Positions 58,711 to 64,000 of a stretch of 64,000 bases of DNA are shown here, piece after piece. Where the stretch lies: contig JAGTJL010000003.1 of the NCBI GenBank assembly GCA_020746875.1, forward strand, positions 434,001-498,000, written 5' to 3'. The notes under the pieces are model-generated. The model was not told where the DNA came from. It ran no database searches and was given only the letters and a program-made list of their open reading frames with translations. This DNA comes from Rhexocercosporidium sp. MPI-PUGE-AT-0058. Lineage: Eukaryota; Ascomycota; Leotiomycetes; Helotiales. The position numbers and the translations under genes were made by a program. Positions within the stretch are counted from its first letter, which is position 1, and every line of letters begins with the position of its first letter.

Positions 58711-59481
58711 GATGATGGGTGTATCAGAGTGTCGAATTTATATGTTACGTGCTGTCGTAGGTAGAGGCGAAGTCGTAATGGATGGCGAGGCTGAGAGTGT
58801 TGTCTAGTTGGGCTGACAGATCGCCGTCTCGAGTCTTCTGGAACCTCAGCCTTGGCTAGTGGCTCGGTTGACTACTCGTACCCAGCCTGGATACTCAGGA
58901 CGACTCTCCGTCGGAGAAAAAGGTGGCCGATTTTGACAGCCTTAAGAAATTCAAAGGACCTGCGATTTCTATAACATTTGATTGATCAATACTAGTAAAA
59001 ATTAAACTTATAAGTATCTTAGCTATTTTAGAACTTATATTTAAATTATTACTATTGTGGAAGTCCGTAAAGTTGAGGAATAAAGAGTTATTCGAGATAT
59101 GTTTTAATTGTCAAAATAGGTCAGGCTTTCATCCGGCAGAGAGTCAGGAGTCCTGGGGTTCAAATTGAATGTCCAACTTTATTTTGCGACTTTTGCGAAT
59201 TTATTATGTATAGTGTAGAAATGGGGGATTCTGTATTTGAACGGCATGCTAAAGTCCACTTTCGCCAACCGCGAAGCCAAGCATGGGCTACATAACCAAG
59301 AGACACTGGGTTTTTGTTACCAGAGCACAACATGTGTACACAAACACAACATCAATAAGACACTTCATAAAATGGTTCGTGTGAATTCAGGGTTAATCTA
59401 CCGGAGTATCAAAAATTCCCAGCCTTTACTCCTTCACCTTGCCGATCCAAATCCCGAAAGTCCAGTTTTATCATACAGCGT
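58711..59481. other. intergenic, with an AT-rich patch
   Basis: The segment about 58970-59080 is strongly AT-rich and could be a small degraded repeat. No gene is supported; a tRNA-like B-box near 59156 did not fold into a tRNA. Confidence 0.45.
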
Positions 59482-60564
59482 CTAAAGTAAGGACTCTCCC
59501 AACGCACATCTGACCAAAGAACATCCAGATCTGACTGTCATGTGGGCTCCAATGTCGTCAACGCCTGGCTCCAAGGTAGGGTTGACCTCAACTAAGTCCA
59601 TTGCCACAAGGTTCCCAGTTTCGTGGACGCACTCAGCAATAAAATCGCCCTCTCTCAATGTAAGACCACCTCGAACAGGAGTTCCGGTGCTGGGAGCCCA
59701 CATGGGATCTAATGCGTCGACGTCGAAAGACAGGTGGATAGGTGTGTCTGTACCGATGTGGCCCAATGCCATCTCCATAACTCTGCCGATACCATATCTA
59801 CCATTTGATCAGTATGTTTCCTTGTGCACTCATGGGGGTAATATACCTATCAATATCGTGCATACTGAAAGCTTTAATTCCATGTTCTCTCAGAATGAGC
59901 TTTTCACCACGATCGACATCCCGTAGGCCAATGTATACCAACTTCTTCACGCTGATGAGGTTCTCCTTCTTCAGCCAGCCAAAAATATCTTCCCGATCAT
60001 CCTTCGCCAATCCCGTCAAGAAAGCAACGGGCATTCCGTGTACATTTCCACTGTCACTCGTCTCTGGTGTATTGATGTCCGTATGCGCATCGACCCAAAT
60101 AACAGCCATCTCGCGATCCAGGCGCTCCCGAATAGCTCTCGCAGTACCTGCAATCGTGCCAATCGCAATACTGTGATCACCACCAAGTGTCAAGACCATC
60201 CGGCCCTCTTTCGCATGCGAGTAGACCTGTTCCGAGAGCTTGCGCGTAACGGCAGATACTGCAAGAGGATTCTTCATTCCACGGTAGTCTGGATCGGAGG
60301 TTGGAAGGAGTTCTTTGTAGGAGTGGACGGTATCATCGTGGAATAGCTTGTAGCCCAAGTCTTCCCTAAGCTGGGTAAGGAGGCCGCTCTCGATCAGAGC
60401 TGAAGGCGCAGCGTCGACTCCAGGCTTGCACTGAGGGGTGTTAGATGCGGGTGCTTCGAGGTTACGAAGCTGCTTACCTGTCCGCCAGAGAAGCCGACGG
60501 CGACGACTCCCAGCTCGTCGCCTTTCGTAAGGAACTTTGGTTGGACCATGGAAGTGGTCGTCAT
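59482..60564 (-). CDS. arginase
   Basis: Three exons (60564..60478, 60430..59847, 59797..59482; introns 47 and 49 nt) give 328 residues. It hydrolyses arginine to ornithine and urea. Manganese-binding residues are all visible: H115 in GGDHSIAIG, D143, H145 and D147 in VDAHTDIN, and D249 and D251 in SFDVDALDP. GNVHGMPVAFL and the substrate-loop GLTLREGDF are also typical. The first exon MTTTSMVQPKFL ends in GFSGGQ, joined to CKPGVDAAPSALIESGL; the second splice restores HDIDR-YGIGRVMEMA. Fungal arginase is normally cytosolic and induced by arginine. The downstream in-frame ATG TTG region of the unspliced second exon was discarded because it reads through the first intron into non-conserved sequence. 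Confidence 0.96.
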
Positions 60565-61771
60565 TGTGGAAGGATTTTTGGGCAGAAGCCGAACCTATAT
60601 ACAAAGTACTTTGTTGTTGTTTTGAGGGCTGAGTGATCGCGGGGCAGATTTGGTGGGGTGAATTAAGTTTGTTTTGGTTTGTGAAGATGGAAGGAACCAA
60701 AGAATGAAAGAGAAAGTTCCCTTTGTAAGGCGGACGGTGCGGTTTTTATGTTGAACGAACGGGCGAAAAGGACACCGCCGCTGGGCTTCTGTGGGCTCTT
60801 AGGTAAGTCGAGATTTGCTCTTCCCAACTTGACTCCTAAGTGATAATATACGCGACGCGGATGTCGACCTAAGCCGCTAAGTGCAGGTCGTTCCAGCATT
60901 CGTCCCCTAAGTACAGGATTTGACGAGAAAGGCATCCACGGCGACCAGGGCGACGGATAAGACCCTCCACAATCAAGAGCGAATTTGTAAAAGATTCATG
61001 CCATCGACCCGATTCAAGCCGAAGATGTATCTCGTGGTTAGAAGCATTGCGACGACGCTGCTTCTCCAGTGACTGGGCTCCCAATCATGGCGGGTAGCCA
61101 GAGGTGGGTGCGTGGCTTGTGAAGGACGGGAGGACGGGAGTGAGTGAATGGAAGAGAGCATGTGTACCTCATATTATATCCATTATTGAAAAGCACCGGT
61201 CAATTACATGTTGAAAAATGATTTGGCGTTGAGCGCTGGAGCTGGATGTTGTTGTCGTCTTCGTCGCAATGTCGTAGACAGAAAGTGGGACAATTGACCC
61301 TGGTCGGCTTGGTGCTAACACCTGATATAGCCATTTGACATCTGCCAGTGATTGCTTCGAACTGATGTGCCGGTCAAATTCTAGATTGATCTATACAGTC
61401 TTCAGACTTAAATGCGGACATGATAGTCGCCCGATCGTGCTTGAATGTTGGCGAGGGTATTCGCGACGATCTGGCAAGCTCTGCTCTGTATCACGTGGGT
61501 AAGATCACGAGATTTATGTGATCTGCGCGTTTGCTTTCAGTTGCTTTCGATTGCCTCGCGTCGCCAAAGCTCAGCATTAATAAACCAGCACCTAGGGTTC
61601 CGCAGTAAAGCTCTGAGCCCTAAGTGTGAGCATTGCTATCTTTTCTTTGACCAGTCTTGCAAAGCAGAAGCCGTGTACGATTCTATCCTTGTGCGCGTCC
61701 ACCAAACCAACCTGACAAAACAGCAGTCCTGGTGGTTGGTTGCATGCTTGTCAAAGTTACGCCTCTCCAAC
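60565..61771. other. divergent intergenic region, arginase and F-box genes
   Basis: About 1.2 kb. An in-frame 109-codon upstream extension of the F-box ORF (from 61445) has no conserved character and is treated as leader. No other gene seen. Confidence 0.45.
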
Positions 61772-63217
61772 ATGTCATCAATCAATACCAATAATCTCAC
61801 TGGTCTCCCTTCGGAACTCTTGATCAAGATCTGCCAGGAACTCTCGCGCCCGGATCTTGGAAGCCTCCGCCTCACTTGTTCCCTCTTCACATCCATCGCC
61901 GCTCAACAGCTCTACTCAATTGTATATCTCACCATGAGTCTCACAAGCTTTCAAAGTCTTCAACGAATCTCCCAACATCCCGGTCTTAGAAAATACGTGA
62001 GAGTCCTTGACATCGATCCCCGAACAATTTGCAGCTGTGATTACGACCCCCCTTGCACTGATACATTTGAAGACTGGCGAGAGGACCATGCTGGGAACTT
62101 CGAGGGCATAGACTATATGGGTCGGCTGGAACTTCTCGACACATATCCTGAGCCAGAATTGCAGGGCTACTTCGCGAAATGGCTTGAGTATCTTGACGAT
62201 GAGAAGGCGCTAATAATCAGGGGAATTGACGTACATTATGTGCTGCTGGACAGCATCAGCCAATGTCCCAACCTCAACTCCCTACTTCAACCGAGAATGC
62301 TCAGAAAACCACAGACTTCAAATTCAAACGCACACGCTGGCTTTAGCAGTTACATTGATAACTCCAAATTTGCGCTGGATACGCTTTCCGGGCGACAAAT
62401 ACTGTTCAGCCCTGTCCAACGCCCTCGACAATGGGGTGTCTTGCAAAGTCTACATCTTGCAAAGAAAACATCCTTGCTAACCGCGTTCGACGGCGTCGAT
62501 CTTCATCTATCTGACGTAACTCCTCGAAACTGTCCTCAAGCATGGGAATTTCCAGCTCTGAGAAAATTGAGTCTCATATTCGTCCACAAAAAACTGTGTC
62601 ATACATCAAATTTCAGCCACATGATGTCTAGCTGTCTAGACTTACAGGAGCTAAAACTTGTTTATCGTGGACACTTGTTCTTACAGAGCGACCGTCGGGC
62701 ACTCCGGCTCTCTTGTATCATATCAAGCTCGCAACATTGGGCAGGGCTTCGATATCTCTCAATGGAGCATCTCAGGATGACAGGAACTGAATTGCGAAAT
62801 GTCCTGTTAGCATATAAGTCTTCTTTACGCTCTCTTGAGCTGCATGCTATTACATTGGACCCTGAATTCAACACGAAAGGCGAAGAAGAGATCACGTCAT
62901 GGTTAGATATCATCGAATTTTTACGGGAGGAATTATTCTTGACTGCGGTGAGATTCTCTGGCCTATTCTCCAATGGCAGGAACGAGGCTTGGGTTGTTGC
63001 TGAAACATCACGGGAGTGTTCACCGATAGAGACGTTGAAGTGCAGGATCCAAGCGTATATTTGCGCTGAGGGAGAGAACCCCATTGTGCAAGATCCAAGT
63101 CGGATCTTGAGAGAGGCGAACAAATATGACATCCATGACCATGAGGTGCCATACATTTTCGACGATGAGACATGGCAGTTTGCAGATCATCATCTACCAC
63201 ATCTACCTCTCCCTTGA
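61772..63217 (+). CDS. F-box protein
   Basis: A single exon of 481 residues from MSSINTNNLT. An F-box lies at about 8-45: LTGLPSELLIKICQELSRPD, then LRLTCSLFTSIAAQQLYSIV. The rest has the irregular leucine-rich helical pattern common in fungal F-box proteins (LRKYVRVLDIDP, LRKLSLIFVHKKL, LRYLSMEHLRMTGTELRNVL, LRSLELHAI), which probably forms a loose LRR-like substrate-binding domain. It would recruit a target to an SCF ubiquitin ligase; the target is unknown. A longer reading from 61445 exists in frame, but its composition is unlike coding DNA. It is unrelated in its C-terminal domain to the decayed F-box gene at 532-1751. Confidence 0.8.
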   Translation: MSSINTNNLTGLPSELLIKICQELSRPDLGSLRLTCSLFTSIAAQQLYSIVYLTMSLTSFQSLQRISQHPGLRKYVRVLDIDPRTICSCDYDPPCTDTFEDWREDHAGNFEGIDYMGRLELLDTYPEPELQGYFAKWLEYLDDEKALIIRGIDVHYVLLDSISQCPNLNSLLQPRMLRKPQTSNSNAHAGFSSYIDNSKFALDTLSGRQILFSPVQRPRQWGVLQSLHLAKKTSLLTAFDGVDLHLSDVTPRNCPQAWEFPALRKLSLIFVHKKLCHTSNFSHMMSSCLDLQELKLVYRGHLFLQSDRRALRLSCIISSSQHWAGLRYLSMEHLRMTGTELRNVLLAYKSSLRSLELHAITLDPEFNTKGEEEITSWLDIIEFLREELFLTAVRFSGLFSNGRNEAWVVAETSRECSPIETLKCRIQAYICAEGENPIVQDPSRILREANKYDIHDHEVPYIFDDETWQFADHHLPHLPLP

Positions 63218-63603
63218 AGCTTTATAAGAAAAGAGGCATCTTGAACATATTGTTACACATGCGCTCTGTTCATATTCTGTATAATTACCTAGGGGTTGAT
63301 GGTGTTGACTTTTGGTGGCGGCGTCGCGGAGAGGCGGACGCGGTTGTCCGTCGCTTCAAATCTCGTGGGAACTCCACAAGACGGTGTTGGAAGTCCGCTT
63401 CCTTCAATTGTACACACAATCGACGGTACTTATCCAACATTTAAGTCTCCACCAAAACTTCAATCAGCATCTAGCCGATTTCGATGAATAAGATGTCCAA
63501 AGAGATAGGCATTAGTCGATCTAAAGTGAGATTCCACTCTGTGTCATGCAGACGCTTCCGACCTGCCACTTCATGCTAGTAATTCATATTTCATCTTTGA
63601 GAC
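63218..63603. other. intergenic, no gene seen
   Basis: 3' flank of the F-box gene and promoter of the DUF1445 gene. Confidence 0.5.
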
Positions 63604-64000
63604 ATGTCTACTACAACCAGTTTCACTCAAATCCAAGGGGTCACGACTCTTTCAATACTATCAACTGGCATCGCAGCACGCCTCGCTTCTCGAAAAAAAC
63701 ACACACACAAAATCAACTTCCGGCCTCGCGCCATCCCATCTCCAAGCAAACCTTATAATCCTCCCGTCCAAATACGCATCCGACTTCCGCGACCTCTGCG
63801 CCCACAACCCAGTACCATGTCCCTTAATCGCCGAGTCCAGTAACCCAGGAGACTTCTCAAACCTCAAATCCCACCTCCCCAGCATACCCGATTTCAATAT
63901 CGCCTCCTCTCTAGATCTCCGCACAGACTGCCCTCGTTTCAACGTCTACCAAGACTCCAGGCTCCTCGAAGCAGGTATCCCCGATATTAACTCGCACTGG
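63604..64000 (+). pseudogene. DUF1445 (D-glutamate cyclase/hydro-lyase-like) gene, frameshifted and cut by window end
   Basis: Starting at ATG 63604 the reading gives MSTTTSFTQIQGV and TGIAARLASRK, the expected beginning of a fungal DUF1445 protein. From about 63700 the homologous protein continues in another frame: TSGLAPSHLQANLIILPSKY, DFRDLCAHNPVPCPLIAES, then LDLRTDCPRFNVYQDSRLLE, up to the end of the window. The switch falls at a run of seven A (63692-63698) followed by CA repeats. A single extra base there explains it. In the first frame the ORF ends at 63843 with a non-conserved tail. This is either a real inactivating indel or a homopolymer error in the sequence. Relatives are D-glutamate cyclase (DGLUCY C-terminal type) and bacterial putative hydro-lyases. 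Confidence 0.75.

Noticed and set aside
59117..59190. tRNA-like segment with a GGTTCAAATT box
   Set aside because: No matching A box at the right distance and no cloverleaf pairing could be drawn.
61445..61771. 109-codon N-terminal extension of the F-box protein
   Set aside because: No conserved segment; the F-box starts directly after the later Met.

Overview
The window is nuclear DNA of a filamentous ascomycete. Short introns (44-262 nt, mostly 45-120) with GT..AG borders and GCTGAC/CTAAC-like branch sites interrupt nearly every gene. Gene families include a class II hydrophobin, Spherulin4, 2EXR, Zn(II)2Cys6, a NACHT protein and an AYG1-like hydrolase. The overall flavour is Leotiomycetes (Helotiales-like), but that placement is inference from gene style, not a database result. 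No rRNA, tRNA, CRISPR or virus was recognised.

Layout. 1-4.6 kb: the 3' end of a small Cys-rich protein, a decayed F-box gene and a NACHT NTPase without a C-terminal repeat domain. 5-12.3 kb: aldo-keto reductase, NADP-glutamate dehydrogenase with a long upstream region, and a protein with a Zn2Cys6 cluster near its C-terminus. 12.3-16.4 kb: a gene-poor stretch. 16.4-23.4 kb: conserved-looking hypothetical protein, membrane-anchored Spherulin4 protein, complex I assembly factor (NDUFAF2-like), and an AYG1-like alpha/beta hydrolase whose catalytic residues look replaced. 25-29 kb: class II hydrophobin, 2EXR protein, and a six-cysteine small secreted protein. 31-42 kb: SLC35F-type transporter, phosphopantothenate-cysteine ligase, twin-CX9C protein, extended SDR reductase, AIM32-like mitochondrial ferredoxin-fold protein, and a fucosyltransferase-like type II membrane protein. 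42.5-47 kb: a 247-bp MITE, thymidylate synthase and a C2H2 zinc-finger protein. 48-60.6 kb: secreted SMP-30-like beta-propeller, a gene-empty repeat island with two abutting MITE-like elements, then succinate-semialdehyde dehydrogenase, Senescence-domain protein, AN1 zinc-finger protein and arginase, all on the minus strand. 61.7-64 kb: F-box protein and a frameshifted DUF1445 gene that runs off the end.

Most genes are independent housekeeping functions: nitrogen assimilation and catabolism (glutamate dehydrogenase, arginase, SSADH), cofactor and nucleotide synthesis (PPCS, thymidylate synthase) and mitochondrial biogenesis (NDUFAF2-like, AIM32-like, twin CX9C). They alternate with accessory material: F-box and NACHT proteins, secreted proteins and small transposable elements. 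No biosynthetic gene cluster or operon-like system is visible. Exon borders given here were set by reading frame, splice signals and family fit, without transcripts.
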